Origin: Pinus tabuliformis
Lineage: Eukaryota; Streptophyta; Pinopsida; Pinales; Pinaceae
NCBI GenBank assembly: GCA_031772625.1
Contig: CM062816.1
Span: 631,501,269-631,565,268 of the forward strand
Direction: 5' to 3'
Length of the DNA stretch: 64,000 nt
This document shows, piece by piece, positions 11,286-22,305 of the stretch. The first letter of the stretch is position 1. Every line of letters begins with the position of its first letter. The notes under the pieces are model-generated. The model searched no databases, was not told the origin of the DNA, and worked only from the letters and a program-made list of their open reading frames with translations. A program made the position numbers and the translations under genes.

Positions 11286-12218
11286 TCAAATAGACTCATC
11301 TTCAAAGATTCCTGATACCCATTGTTGTAAGTGAACTCTACCAGTGGAAGGTAATCTTCCCACTTTCATTAATGATGCATCACATACATCCTCAACATGT
11401 CCTCCAATATCCTGATGACCCTCTATTTCTGCATCTGTTTGCAGATGATAATTTGTACTGAAGGGCAACTCTATGCCCAAACCTGCAAACAACTCCTTCC
11501 AAAACTTGGAAGTGAACTTCACATCCCTATCTGACACAATCACCTTCAGAACACCATGCAATCTGACCACATATCTGATGAATACCTTTTCTACATCGCT
11601 ATCTGAGAATGTAGACTTCACTGGAATGAAGTGTGCAACCTTTGTCAAACTGTCCACAATAACCATGATGGAATCATGATGTCTCATTGTCCTCGGAAAA
11701 CCTGTGATGAAGTCCATGGAAATGACTTCCCATTTCCACTTTGGGATCGCAATCAGCTGTAGTAGTCCACCTAGATGCTTGCACTCTACCTTCACACGTT
11801 GACAATCAAAATACCTAGCCACAAACTCTGCTACATCCCTCCTCACATTCGGCCAATAATAAAATCTCTTCACTGCTATCAATGTCTTCTGATAACCTAG
11901 GTGACCTGAATAAGGTTTCACATGAAACTCCCTCAAGGTAACCTTCTTGAGATCACTACTATCTGGCATATATATCCTATCTCTGAATCGAACCAATCTA
12001 TCTACCATATGACAATAGTCCATCTCTTGTGCACCTGCACATGTACCTGTACCTTTACCTATACCTACACCTGTACCTGTACCTATACCTGTAACAATAC
12101 TTTGTTGCAATCTGTGCATAATCTTCCTATATTTGACATCATGTTGACCTTCCTGCAAGATCCTAGCCTATAAGTCTGTCCCATAGGAGGTCATAGCTTC
12201 TAAGTGATTTACCTGTAT
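11286..12218 (-). pseudogene. Gypsy-1 integrase
   Basis: Integrase that would insert the cDNA. The zinc-binding N-terminus (FHVKPYSGHLGYQKT, then DCQRVKVEC) has lost the first Cys of its CxxC pair. The catalytic core follows with SMDFITG, VSDRDVKFTSKFW and the TDAEIEGHQ region, so the three acidic residues can still be placed. The frame is lost at about 11400-11290. Decayed C-terminal matches, such as a VPSWNHDFVDP-like stretch, run on to about 10960 in broken frames. In the linker to RNase H a hexanucleotide expansion encodes a Gly/Thr/Val tract (12031-12093). Two TAG stops lie near 12219 and 12171. Confidence 0.8.
12031..12093 (-). repeat. TACCTG-like hexanucleotide repeat inside gypsy-1 pol
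   Basis: About ten imperfect copies of a tacctg/tatacc unit lie between the RNase H and integrase domains. Read on the minus strand they encode alternating Gly with Thr, Val, Ile or Lys. They keep the frame. Confidence 0.8.
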
Positions 12219-13472
12219 CTACCTTCTAAGAGCATCTACCACTGTGTTCTCTTTGCCTTTGATGTACCTGATCTCAAAATCGAACTCAATGATCGTAGAC
12301 AACCACCAAGCCTGCTTACCATTCAGATTCGGTTGGTCAAATAGATATTGTAAACGACTATGATCACTCAACAATGTAAACCTCCTATCCAGAAGATAGT
12401 GTCTCCACATCTTCAATACATGTATAACCATTGCCAACTCAAGATCACGTGTCGAGTAGTTCTGATCATGCTCATTCATTTTTTGTGACTCATAGCATAC
12501 CACCTGTCCATCCTGCATGAGGACTCCACCAAGTCCTTTCTTGCAAGCATCTGTGCATACCACAAACTCTTTGTTTGGATCTGCAATTTTTAACACTGGT
12601 GCATGTGTCAACAACTGATTAAGCTGCTCAAAACTAGCCTCACACTCCTCTGTCCATTCAAACTTCTTACCTTTCCTCTACAATGATGTGATATGATAAG
12701 AAAATTGTGAGAAGTTCTTAATGAACCTCCTATAATAGCTTGCCAACCCCATGAAAGATCTCACCTCATCTACATTCTTAGGAGCTTCCCACTCCATGAT
12801 GGCCCTTATCTTTTCTAGATCTACTGTAATGCCCTCCTTGGAGACAACATGTCCCAAGTAATGTACCTCAGTCTAAAAGAAACTACACTTTCTGAGCTTA
12901 GCATACCACTGATGCTCTCTCAACAACCTCAATACTACTGCTAAATGCTTGAAATGATCTTCTTGATTTTTAGAATATACCAATATGTCATAAATGAACA
13001 CAATAACAAACTTATCCAAATACAGAAGCAACACATTATTCATCAAGCACATAAATGTAGTTGGAGCATTAGTTAAGCCAAATGGAACTACATCAAAATC
13101 ATAATTCCCATACTTGGTCCGCAAAGTTGTCTTGTAAATGTCTTCCTCTTTGATGCGTACCTGATGATATCCAGATCTCAAGTCAATCTTCAAGAACACT
13201 GTTGCTCCCTTCAACTGATCGAACAATTCATCAATCCTTGGTAATGGATACCTATTCTTGATGGTCACTTTGTTTAACTACCTGTAGTCAATGCATAATC
13301 TGAGAGTACCATATTTCTTCTTCACAAACAATATCGGTGCACCCCATGGTGATACACTTGGCCTAATGTATCCCTTGTCCAACATTTCCTTCAATTGTAG
13401 CTTCAACTCAACCAACTCAGGTGTGCTCATCCTGTAAGGTGCATTTAATACGAGAGTTGCCCCTAGCACCAA
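12219..13472 (-). pseudogene. Gypsy-1 reverse transcriptase and RNase H
   Basis: RT (about 12860-13472): [47 protein letters not shown] with the first catalytic Asp, and [11 protein letters not shown]. The YxDD-type box reads FIYDIL where the family has FIDDIL, so the first Asp of the pair is replaced by Tyr (codons near 12992-12987) and the enzyme would be dead. RNase H (12219-12614): VVCTDACKKGLGGVL, STRDLELAMV, LLSDHSRLQYL and VVDALRR hold the four acidic positions. In-frame stops occur between segments, mostly TAG. The region is one decayed polyprotein, not separate genes. Confidence 0.85.
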
Positions 13473-13484
13473 CTTAATAGAAAA

Positions 13485-14276
13485 TTATACCTCCCTGTGA
13501 GGTGGAAACTCTGAAATATCCTCAGGAAATGCATCCTTGAACTGTTGTAGAACTGGGTACCTTCTTAAAACATCTGCATCCTCAACTTCCTTACCCTTGT
13601 CATGAGAAATGTGCACTGCAAATAACATACACCCTTTTCTATGACTATGCTTTTCTTGCATAGCTATCACCATTCTAACCGATGTGGCTTTCTTTTTTCC
13701 CTGTAAGACTCTTGGTTATCCATTGTCATCAACACACTCAATGGCTTTGTTATAACAATCCACCTTGGTTATATGAAGATAAAACCAATCCATGCCCAAC
13801 AACATATTGTATGATCCCAAGGGTAATACGTTCAAATATGTTGCGGTAGGCATACCATTCAAATCAAATACACAAGCTCTTACCCAATGATGAACTCACT
13901 TCTTTGTACATGTAGCCAACTTCACTAACCAATATTTTGCATGTAATTACTTACTCAAACCACACTTATCCACCAAGTTAGGACTAACATAGCTATAATT
14001 AGATGTAGGGTCAATCAAAATAGAAATAACTTGATCACAAAGCTTATTTTCCATCTCAATGATAGATGCATGATGGTCTACCTGTTTGTTATCCAATGTT
14101 GCATAAATATGAGGAACACTCTTACCAACATCCCCAACAATTTTTGCCTCCTACATACTATATATCTGAGGCCTACCACACTGATTCTGTAGATGATCTC
14201 TCCTTCGATGATCTTTGCCATAGGTCCAACACTCTATATGCTTCCAACCTGTCTCCATGTTTTGTTCTCCTGATCA
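13485..14276 (-). pseudogene. Gypsy-1 protease and linker region
   Basis: This part follows the gag knuckle. ILIDPTSNYSYVSPNLVDKC near 14030-13960 fits the retropepsin active-site loop; the Asp remains but the usual Gly/Ala after it is changed. NMLLGMDWFYLHI follows near 13800. A linker with FKDAFPEDISEFPPHREV leads to the RT. Stops of all three kinds interrupt it. The knuckle remnant near 14245-14205 reads CWTYGKDHRRRDH, with two of its Cys positions replaced. Confidence 0.7.
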
Positions 14277-15386
14277 AAATCCTTGTCCTCTATCTGATGC
14301 ATTGAACTTCTTAGATGGTGCAACATTCTCTTTATTATCTATACCCTGAGGTCTTTCTCGTTTCTTGTCCCATTTTCCTTTGTTCTTTGGATTACCTCTC
14401 CAATCTGGCTTAGTCTTAGATTTGCGCTTCGATTTCTCATAGAAATGCCTCAGCTTTCGAATGGCCTCCTCCAATGATCTAGGCTCATCAAACTCAATCA
14501 TGTCTTTGAATGCAATTGGTAATCCACTAATGAACCTCTGAATGTTGGCCTTTTCTTCTGTGAGATAAGGCACATACCTCAGTAACTCCAAGAACCTGCT
14601 AGTGTACTCATCATCTGTCATCGATCCCATCTTTAGCTCATAGAATTCTTTTTCCCTGTCATCAAAGTATCTCTCTGAAAAATACTTCTTCTTGAATAAC
14701 CACTCAAACTCACTCCAAGTTAAATACTCCTCATGAATACATCTTAAATTCTTTACATATTTCCACCAAATGCCTGCTTTACCTTTGAGATTGAATGTAG
14801 CCACTCTAACTTTCATGTTCTCTAGATAATCATGTAGCCTGCAGAACTTCCTCATGTCAAGAAGCCATGCCTCTGCATCCTGTGGTTTCTTAATCTCTCC
14901 ATCAAAAGTAGGTGGCTTTGATTTTTTAAACTCATCCAACAAGTATCCCCTATCACTCCTCCAATAAGGATGATAACGATGACAATCATAGTGCCTATCT
15001 GAATCAAAACTAGAATAATACCTATTTCTATCACCTCTCCTATCTGGATTTTCCAAAATCCTTCTATCTCTAACCATGTCATCTCTATTTGACGTGTGAC
15101 CACCATGCGACCTACTACCATATGCCCCATTAGTTCTATCCTCCTGATCATAGCTGATCTAATGTGGTCCTTGTCGTTGCAAATTTGATAAACTCTGAAG
15201 TATTACTACATTTACCTCTGTTTGTTTCTCCTATGCCTGCATGATTTTGTCATTATCTACCTTACAACTCTTTATTTCTTCCTTTAAGCGCCTTAGTGTA
15301 TCTTCCAAATTGGAAGATCTCCCAACACCATAGTGCTCTTCTGATTCATAGGGAGAGTCTTTCTAGTCAACCATCTTGCTATCCAT
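14274..15386 (-). pseudogene. Gypsy-1 gag
   Basis: Capsid-like Gag. The likely start is ATG at 15386-15384; the best open part is 15077-14274. It contains a retrotransposon-gag domain (FDGEIKKPQDAEAWLLDMRK, FNLKGKAGIWWKYV, WSEFEWLFKKKYF, FYELKMGSMTDDEYTSRF, RFISGLP) and a basic Lys/Arg-rich tail. Three TAG stops lie between 15370 and 15155. A coiled-coil-like segment (about 15330-15230, LEDTLRRLKEEIK) precedes the domain. The plain Gag and the pol that follows suggest a Ty3/gypsy of the chromovirus side, but I would not fix the lineage. Confidence 0.8.
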
Positions 15387-15892
15387 TGATATTTCTTCTT
15401 GCACGGTATATCATGTCCGCTAAACCAAATCATAATAAACAAATGTACCTTAGTATAGCTCGGGGAGGATACCTTGTTTGCAATATCAACAAATCAGCAT
15501 GATACATGTATAACATAATAGGCAATGCATAACCATTCACACACATGCATAAGACTTACAATCAAGCATAAACTAACAACACTTGAAACCAAACCTACAA
15601 GAATGATACATGCAACCAAGCATACAATAATGTAACCAAACATACAATAATCTAAACAAGAATACAATGATGATATATGTAAGCGACATAAATCGACCTG
15701 TAACCATTCATACACTCACGATGGTGCATCCCACAATAACAACATCAACTTCCACATGGCGAAATCACTGCAACCATGATCAACATCATGCAAATGCAAC
15801 AAGCACGTGGAATGCAAGTGTAAGAGACACACATGCAACTGACATGCATGCATGACCAACACACAACCCATCCAGTCCGAGGAGTGAACCAT

Positions 15893-15904
15893 GCTCTGAT
15901 ACCA
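15893..15904 (-). other. Gypsy-1 primer binding site
   Basis: On the minus strand this reads tggtatcagagc, the initiator Met tRNA primer site, three bases inside the 5' LTR. Confidence 0.85.
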
Positions 15905-15907
15905 CTT

Positions 15908-17859
15908 TGTAACACCCTCCTCCCACATCTACCCAAGCAACTGGCCAGCTAGGGTAATCATGTGACAAGAGGCCACTATGATATGATTCTACCTCCTAAG
16001 TCACGTTAAGGAAGTGGAACCGACAAAAACACACCATATAGACATTCAACATCAGCATTAGAACCCTCACGAACCAATTCAACACTTCAAGCATCTTGTC
16101 CCTGGGTACCATTGAACTTTTGGACAACTTTCCCTCTGGACGCTCTCATGCTATGGGCATGCCAGCGTCCAGGGACCTTTGGACTCTCTCACAAGCTTGC
16201 AAGCCAACGTCCAGGGACTCTTTTGCTCAGTTCTATGCCACCGTCCCCAGGAATTAAGCCACATTTTCAGGTCCAGAGCCCAGTTCACTGCCCTGAATTG
16301 CATGATACCTTTAGAATAGTAAATTAACAAGGAAATGACAGTGAAAAAGCAATCACTTGAATGAGACCTTGACTCGACCCCTATTAGCCATGATAGGCAT
16401 TTCGTTAAACTTATCATGAATATGCAATCTACAGGTGTAAATAACAGATCTGAGCATAGGGGTCCCATACTTAGCTAAGAATCACTAAGAAAGATTGATG
16501 CCTCAACACATCAACTGCCATTTCATCCATTAGGTCATAGATACATTGACAACTAGCATAACAGCAACAGAAATACTCATGAAATCACAACCATATAAAC
16601 CACATATAATCTAGTATGATACTCATATAAATACAAGGAGAAATAACCTCATATTGATGATGCAAAATCCAAACCTGAGATGGGACTTCCACGTTCCACT
16701 CAACCGTAGAATGGCTGAGCCAATTATCTCTTCAATCATTCACCCCCGTTCCATATTCCAAGCATGCATATGGGATCTCATAAAACACATCAATCAAAAG
16801 CCATCCAGAGCTTCCAGAGGTCAACCACCTCAACCCATCAAACAATGATTCCACCTCATGGTCAGAAATCACAAAACCATTATCAGATTGATCTCCATCC
16901 AATCCTTCAATGGCTTCTAGAGGATTTGTTCCAACTAAGGCTTCGAGGACTAGTAACTCAACCCACAACTGTCATCGATCTTCAAGATCATTTGTCCAAC
17001 CAAGGCTTCTAGGACTAGTAACTCAACCCACCAAGGTCTTCCAGAGTGTTTTTCCAACCAAGGCTTCCAGAGCATTTGTCCAACCAGGGCTTCCAGGAAC
17101 TAATAACTCAACCCAAGCTAAGGAAACATGAGAACCAACTAAAACAAAACAATGAAAATGAACCCACAATCATGATGGCTATCCAGGAAATGGCAAGGCT
17201 AGGCAAATCCACTATCAATTTAGGCAATCCTCCATGCCAATGACATATCACAACCAAGAAACCCACATGCATGTGCCATGCATGCCAAAACTAGTGAGGA
17301 AAACATATACGCAACTCGGTACTTGCAAGAAAATCATGTTGTAGTTGCTGATCCTGATGTCCTCTTGTGCTTTCCTACTCTTCTTTTGCCTTCTTTCTCC
17401 AAAAATCCAAGTTTGCGACACCCTCCAAGAGTGCTCCAAGAAAACTCTAGTATCCAAGAGTATGAGAGAGAGATAATAATGAGAGAGCTCCAAAACTGAA
17501 CTAACAAAGGGTTACCAACTAATCCTTAGAAGCATTTTTATGAGTGAGACCTCTATTTTCTTTTATTTTCCATTATTTTCCTTCATTTTCCTCCTCACAT
17601 GCAACCTATGTCCTTTCACCTCCCTTTTTCTCCTAATTTCCATCATTTTCATAAATAAATGTGTCAAAAATGCCATTTTCCTTTCCAAAGCCTTAAGCAT
17701 TGCCTTTGCCAATTTCCTTAACCATTAATCAATCACAAGTGATCCCCATCACTAGGATTTTTCCCAACATTCAATTTGGAATAAGTATCCCATCAACCGT
17801 GGTTATTCTTTTCCCTTTATTAACTTTTATTACATGGAATTTTCACAAGGGTTGTTACA
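15908..17859 (-). repeat. Gypsy-1 5' LTR (right)
   Basis: 1952 bases, collinear with the left LTR, with the same tandem block at about 16905-17115 in fewer units. Its terminal 149 bases occur again at 18168-18315 because of a later tandem duplication. Confidence 0.9.
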
Positions 17860-18167
17860 CATAACATGATGTCTATGGACAGTGGCATTTAAGTTGTCTA
17901 ATTATGGTGGAAAATATTTATCTCTACCTCCCTTAGCCTCAAGGTTACAGATGGAAAAGGGAGAGTGCCATTTCTTATTTACGTTCACGGAGAGGGCTTC
18001 TGCATTATTGATATTTTATGACAACTATCTTAATAAAGTGGTTATTGAGGCCAAGCTGCCAAGTTGATTTGTGCATCACAAGTGTATCGACGAGCCCCTG
18101 AGATCCAAATTCATCGAATTATTTTCCCTTCATAATTGATATTAAAAAATTTTGCTAGATTATTTTA
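17711..18167. repeat. Tandem duplication across the gypsy-1/host junction, copy A
   Basis: A 457-base unit made of the last 149 bases of the gypsy-1 LTR, the CATAA target site and about 300 bases of host flank. It repeats from 18168. Shared landmarks are tttccttaaccattaatca, cataacatgatgtctat and ggtggaaaatatttatct. Confidence 0.85.
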
Positions 18168-18424
18168 AATTTCCTTAACCATTAATCAATCACAAGTGAT
18201 CCCCATCACTAGGATTTTGTCGAACATTCGAGTTGGAATAAGTGTCCCATCAACTGTGGTTATTATTTTTACTTTATTAACTTTTATTACATGGAATTGT
18301 CACAAGGATTGTTACATATAACATGATGTCTATAGACAGTGGCATTTAAGCTGTCTAATTATGGTGGAAAATATTTATCTCTATCTCCCTTAGCCTCAAG
18401 GTTACAGATGGAAAAGGGAGAGTG
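18168..18424. repeat. Tandem duplication copy B, left part
   Basis: First part of the second copy, cut at gagtg by the insertion of gypsy-2. The rest of the copy resumes at 21747. Confidence 0.85.
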
Positions 18425-19050
18425 TGATCCAGGTGGATGTTGGTGGCCACCCATCTATCCCACTTGGACCCCCACAACTATCTCTTTCAGTTTTTGAGCT
18501 TTCGTAATTGTAGCACAATTTTATATTTTTAGCAGTTTTTTTTTTTGGTTTTGAACTTACGGAGCTGTTTTGAGGCCCTAAACGATGTTTTTTGGGAAAT
18601 ATGGGAGTAGCATGTGTCCATGGACCAATTTTTCCCTTCCCAAAGTTGTATTTCTCAGCTATATCTTTCTAATGAGCTATCATATGTGTCAAAGAGATAT
18701 CGGGTGCCACAGTTATGGCCCCAGGAAGTTGATGCCCCAACTTACCGAAAACGGGGCCCACAATTTGGCGTTTCATCTTCTAAGGTTAGGTTTTGGGATG
18801 TTAAGGGTTTTCCATTGTTTCTCAACAATAAATAGGCCTTTGAGCCTCATTGTAACATAGTTCAGAGGCATGTAGCCGCCACATCTCTTCTCAGAGATAA
18901 GCTACCATCGCCCTAGCTGGTTTATTTCCATTTCTATTTGTAAGCATATTTCAGTATTTTAAATTAATGAAATGAAGTATTATTTCCGCTGCATATCTGT
19001 GTTTATGGTTATCTTTGTAATTCATTGTGTTCCTGTTTAAATCTGGATTA
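18425..19050 (+). repeat. Gypsy-2 5' LTR
   Basis: 626 bases beginning TGATCC. Its 3' end reads tta where the other LTR reads tca. A poly-T run at about 18537-18546 is absent from the other LTR. A TATA-like caataaatag lies at about 18826-18835. Confidence 0.88.
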
Positions 19051-19051
19051 G

Positions 19052-19063
19052 TGGTATCAGAGC
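19052..19063 (+). other. Gypsy-2 primer binding site
   Basis: The sequence tggtatcagagc follows the 5' LTR after one base: the initiator Met tRNA primer site. Confidence 0.88.
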
Positions 19064-19091
19064 GGTCTGCTTTTTCTCTGTTTTTCTTTGC

Positions 19092-20520
19092 ATGTCCCCA
19101 ACGAGGTTGGGATATAAGGAGTTAGGGCTTGAACTGGTCGAACCTTTGCAAGACCAGCCTCGCAAATCCCGATGGCCTCCCATGGCGGATGAAAAGAAAG
19201 ACAAGGGGGCAGGAAATCGTATCAAAATATTGTTGGAAAAAGCCCTTGAGTGGCAAAGGAACATGATTATGGATAGCTTTGTGCAGCTCCTTCAGCGGCT
19301 ACCCAGAGGCGACGCATCAACTTCCAATAGCTACTCTGGAAACACCACACTATTTAAGGTACAAGTTAATTTTGAAATCCCCATCTTCAAGGGTCAAATA
19401 GATGCAAATGTCGTAGATAAATGGTTAAATATGCTAGATGGGTATTTTTCGGTTCATGAATTTTCGAGTCGGGAAAAGATCATTTTCGCTCTTCTCAAAG
19501 CAGCCCCCCACGTCAAGGACTGGTGGGAAACCTTCTGCGAGCAGAAGAATGAAAGTACGGGCTCACTATTTTCAGCGCACCTACTTTGGATTCATTCTGG
19601 GATGCCGTCAAGGAGTAGTACTACCCTATCAAAAGCTATGAGGACAAATACATAAAGTGGACCATGCTACAACAGGGAAGGGACTAAGATGTGCCAGAGC
19701 TCACAAACATTTTTCATACCCTTCGCACATAGTTGGGTATCAAAGATTTTGAGCTGAATATGGTACTCAAATACTGTGGCTGCCTACATAGGTACATCTA
19801 AGAAGAGATGGAGTTGCTGAACATCTCCTCGCTCGACACAACGAACCGATACGTTGTCAAAATTGAGCAAAAGTTCAAACAGAAGAAGCGAGACTTTAGA
19901 TCTGCAAATCCGAAGACCAAAGGGCAAAGCCAAGGCGGGGTGACCCAAGATAACCCGTCGAAGCCGCAAGAAAAGAACAACACCCCTAAGTCGAAGAAGG
20001 ACACAGAAAAGTGGTGTGAGTTCCACAAGAGTCCCACTCATAACACAAGTGAGTGTTGGACAAAGCAGTCGCTGGTGGCCGAGTTGAAGGTTTCAGAATC
20101 AGATGCATGTTGCAAACCTGAGTCAAAACCCGACAAGGGGAATGACAAATGGAAGAAAATAATTGATGTGAAGCCCAGTGTCACTGTTGCCGCCACCAAG
20201 ATCCAGAAGAATGAGCCCAAAGATCCAGAGGAGGGGGAACGTCTTTTCCACTCACAAATGTGGGTGCAGGGTTCGCCACTGCAATTCATTTTTGACAGTG
20301 GCAGCCAAAAGAACCTCATTTCAGTAGAGGTCGTGAAGCAGTTGGGCCTACCGACTACACCACACCTGTAGCTGTACAGTATCGGGTGGCTTCATGAAGG
20401 ACGAGATCTCAAAGTTCGTGAGCAGTGTCACCTTCCCTACAACATCAAGCCCTTCATAGACAAGGTATTGTCTGATGTTACACCTCTGGATGTTTTTGAT
20501 GTATTATTAGGCTAACCATA
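19092..20520 (+). pseudogene. Gypsy-2 gag and protease
   Basis: ATG at 19092 opens a 187-codon frame with Gag features (FEIPIFKGQIDANVVDKWLN, LLKAAPHVKDWWETF). The frame breaks between 19655 and 19808 by a shift and stops. The second part (to 20371) is rich in Lys and Gln and has a CCHC-like WCEFHKSPTHNTSECW motif. The retropepsin site is FIFDSGSQKNLIS near 20287-20325; DSG is the expected catalytic triplet. Weak protease C-terminal matches such as DVLLG continue to about 20520 with stops. Confidence 0.8.
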
Positions 20521-20785
20521 CTTGTGGAGGCGACATGATGTGTATGAGTCAAGGCCTCGTGCTATCATTATTTCTTTGAATAATTCATTATACAGGATAC
20601 CAGAGATAGCCCCACCTACTGCCACCTCTTTGATCACTGCCAATAAAGGCAGCAAGCTCATCTCATAGACTAGGAAATTCATTTTCTGTCTAGTTCACTC
20701 CCAAAGTAAGGGGAAGATCGTTGCTACATCCATGATCCCCGTGAAGGGTTCCTCCACATAGCATTAGCATCAAAGGGATACGATC

Positions 20786-21115
20786 ATGATAGAACACAGG
20801 AACAACTTCTCATCACCCACAGGGCTACCACACAAGTTTCAGGTGGGCGACAAAGTTTGGTTACATCTGCAGAAAGAACACCTTACAAGAGCCCATCAGA
20901 AGCTTAGACCACTCCGACATCATCCTTACAATACTACCAAGGCTATGGGAAACAATTCCTTAGAGTACAACATTCCTCCATTCCTTCGCCTGCACCAAGT
21001 GTTCAATGTGGACCGTCATCGACCATGCTTCCCACCATTACTGGACACATTAGAGATTGCAGAACAAGTTCAGCAGATGGAGGAACTCACCACAATGGGG
21101 ACCATTGCTTCCTAA
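20786..21115 (+). pseudogene. Gypsy-2 integrase C-terminal remnant
   Basis: The stretch FQVGDKVWLHLQKEHL, then LRPLRHHPY, NIPPFLRLHQVFNVD and RPCFPPLL, is the tail of a Ty3 integrase after the catalytic core. It follows the protease region within about 270 bases, so the deletion joining them lies between about 20520 and 20785. Confidence 0.8.
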
Positions 21116-21126
21116 GGGGGGAGGAA

Positions 21127-21746
21127 TGATCCAAGTGGATGTTGGTGGCCACCCACCTATCTCACTTGGACCCCCACAACTGTCTCTTTCAGTTTTTGAG
21201 TTTCCGTAATTGTAGCACAATTTACTATTTTTAGCAGTTTTTCAGGTCCTAAACTTCCAGAGCCGTTTTGAGGCCCTAAACGATGTTTTCTGGGAAATCT
21301 GGGAGCAACATGGGTCCCTAGGCCAATGTTGCTCTTCCCAAAGTTGTAGTGCTCCGATAGATCATTCTAATGAGCTATTGTACGCGTCAAACGGAGATTG
21401 GGTGCCAAAGTTACGACCCCAGGAAGTTGATGTACCAACTTACCCAAAAGTGGCCCACAATTTGGCGTTTCATCCTCTAGGGTTAGGTTTCGGGATGTTA
21501 AGGGTTTTCCATTATTTCTCAACAATAAATAGGCCTTCAATCATCATTGTAACACAGTTCAGAAGCATGTATCCACCACATCTCTTCTCAGAGATAAGCT
21601 ACAATTTCCCTAGCCGGTTTATTTCCATTTCTGTTTGTAAGCATATTTCAGTATTTACATTAATGAAAAGAAGTATTATTTCCGCTGCATATCTGTGTTT
21701 ATGGTTATCTCTGTAATTTGTTTCATTCCTGTTTAAATCCATATCA
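21127..21746 (+). repeat. Gypsy-2 3' LTR
   Basis: 620 bases, TGATCC...ATCA, preceded by the purine tract aaggggggaggaa. Confidence 0.88.
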
Positions 21747-21995
21747 GAGTGTCATTGCTTATTTATGTTCACGAAGAGGGCTTTTGTACTATTGATATTT
21801 TATGACAACTATCTTAATAAAGTGGTTATTGATGCCAAGTTGCCAAGGTGATTTGTGCATCACAAGTGTATTGACGAGCCCCTAAGTATCCCATCATGTG
21901 TATCGACTAGCCCCTAAGATCCAAATTCATCGAATTATTTTCCCTTCATAATTGATATTCAAAAATTTTGCTAAATTTTTTAAATTGGTTTTAAT
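21747..21995. repeat. Tandem duplication copy B, right part
   Basis: It continues copy B after gypsy-2 and matches 17950-18167. It contains a small extra duplication of about 32 bases around 21880-21915 (gacgagcccctaag and gactagcccctaag). Confidence 0.8.
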
Positions 21996-22305
21996 AAAAC
22001 AATATAAACTTAAAAGAATCTAATAATGAATTTAAATGGCGACATATATGAAAATGTCTAAATGATTAAAGCAGGGTGAATAGTTATTTATATAAAGTGA
22101 TTGAGTAGTAATAATCTAAATTTTAAGACAAATTAAATATTCTGCGCGCGCTCGCTTGGCTCTGCAACCTGTGAGATCCGCATTCCACGGAATTTGAAGA
22201 CTATACACGCACCTGCACTCTGCATACTCCGATCTCTGTGGGTGGGTCCGCCGAGGGCTCTAGCTTCTGGCTACTGTTGGCTAGGGTTTGATCTGCTGGC
22301 TCTCC

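Larger units (their letters stand above)
8311..17864 (-). mobile_element. Gypsy-1: full-length decayed Ty3/gypsy retrotransposon with target duplication
   Basis: The element occupies 8316-17859 and is flanked by the 5-bp duplication CATAA (8311-8315 and 17860-17864). LTRs are 8316-10342 and 15908-17859, both starting TGTAACACCC and ending in TTACA. Because it is on the minus strand the right LTR is the 5' LTR: the primer site lies against it (15893-15904) and the polypurine tract lies against the left LTR (10343-10358). The internal order is gag, protease, RT, RNase H, integrase, which is Ty3/gypsy order. The two LTRs differ at about 25 of the first 218 positions, so it is an old insertion. 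Many stops break the frame. Confidence 0.93.
18420..21751 (+). mobile_element. Gypsy-2: internally deleted Ty3/gypsy element with target duplication
   Basis: The element is 18425-21746 (3322 bases) with target duplication gagtg at 18420-18424 and 21747-21751. LTRs are 18425-19050 and 21127-21746. Internally it has a primer site (19052-19063), gag and protease, then jumps to the C-terminus of integrase and a polypurine tract (about 21111-21126). RT, RNase H and the integrase core are missing, so it could not move by itself. The LTRs differ by roughly one base in ten, including indels. Confidence 0.9.

Noticed and set aside
22288-22305. Upstream start for LINE-B ORF1 at 22288
   Set aside because: The codon there is TTG. 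The first ATG is at 22306 and fits the family length.
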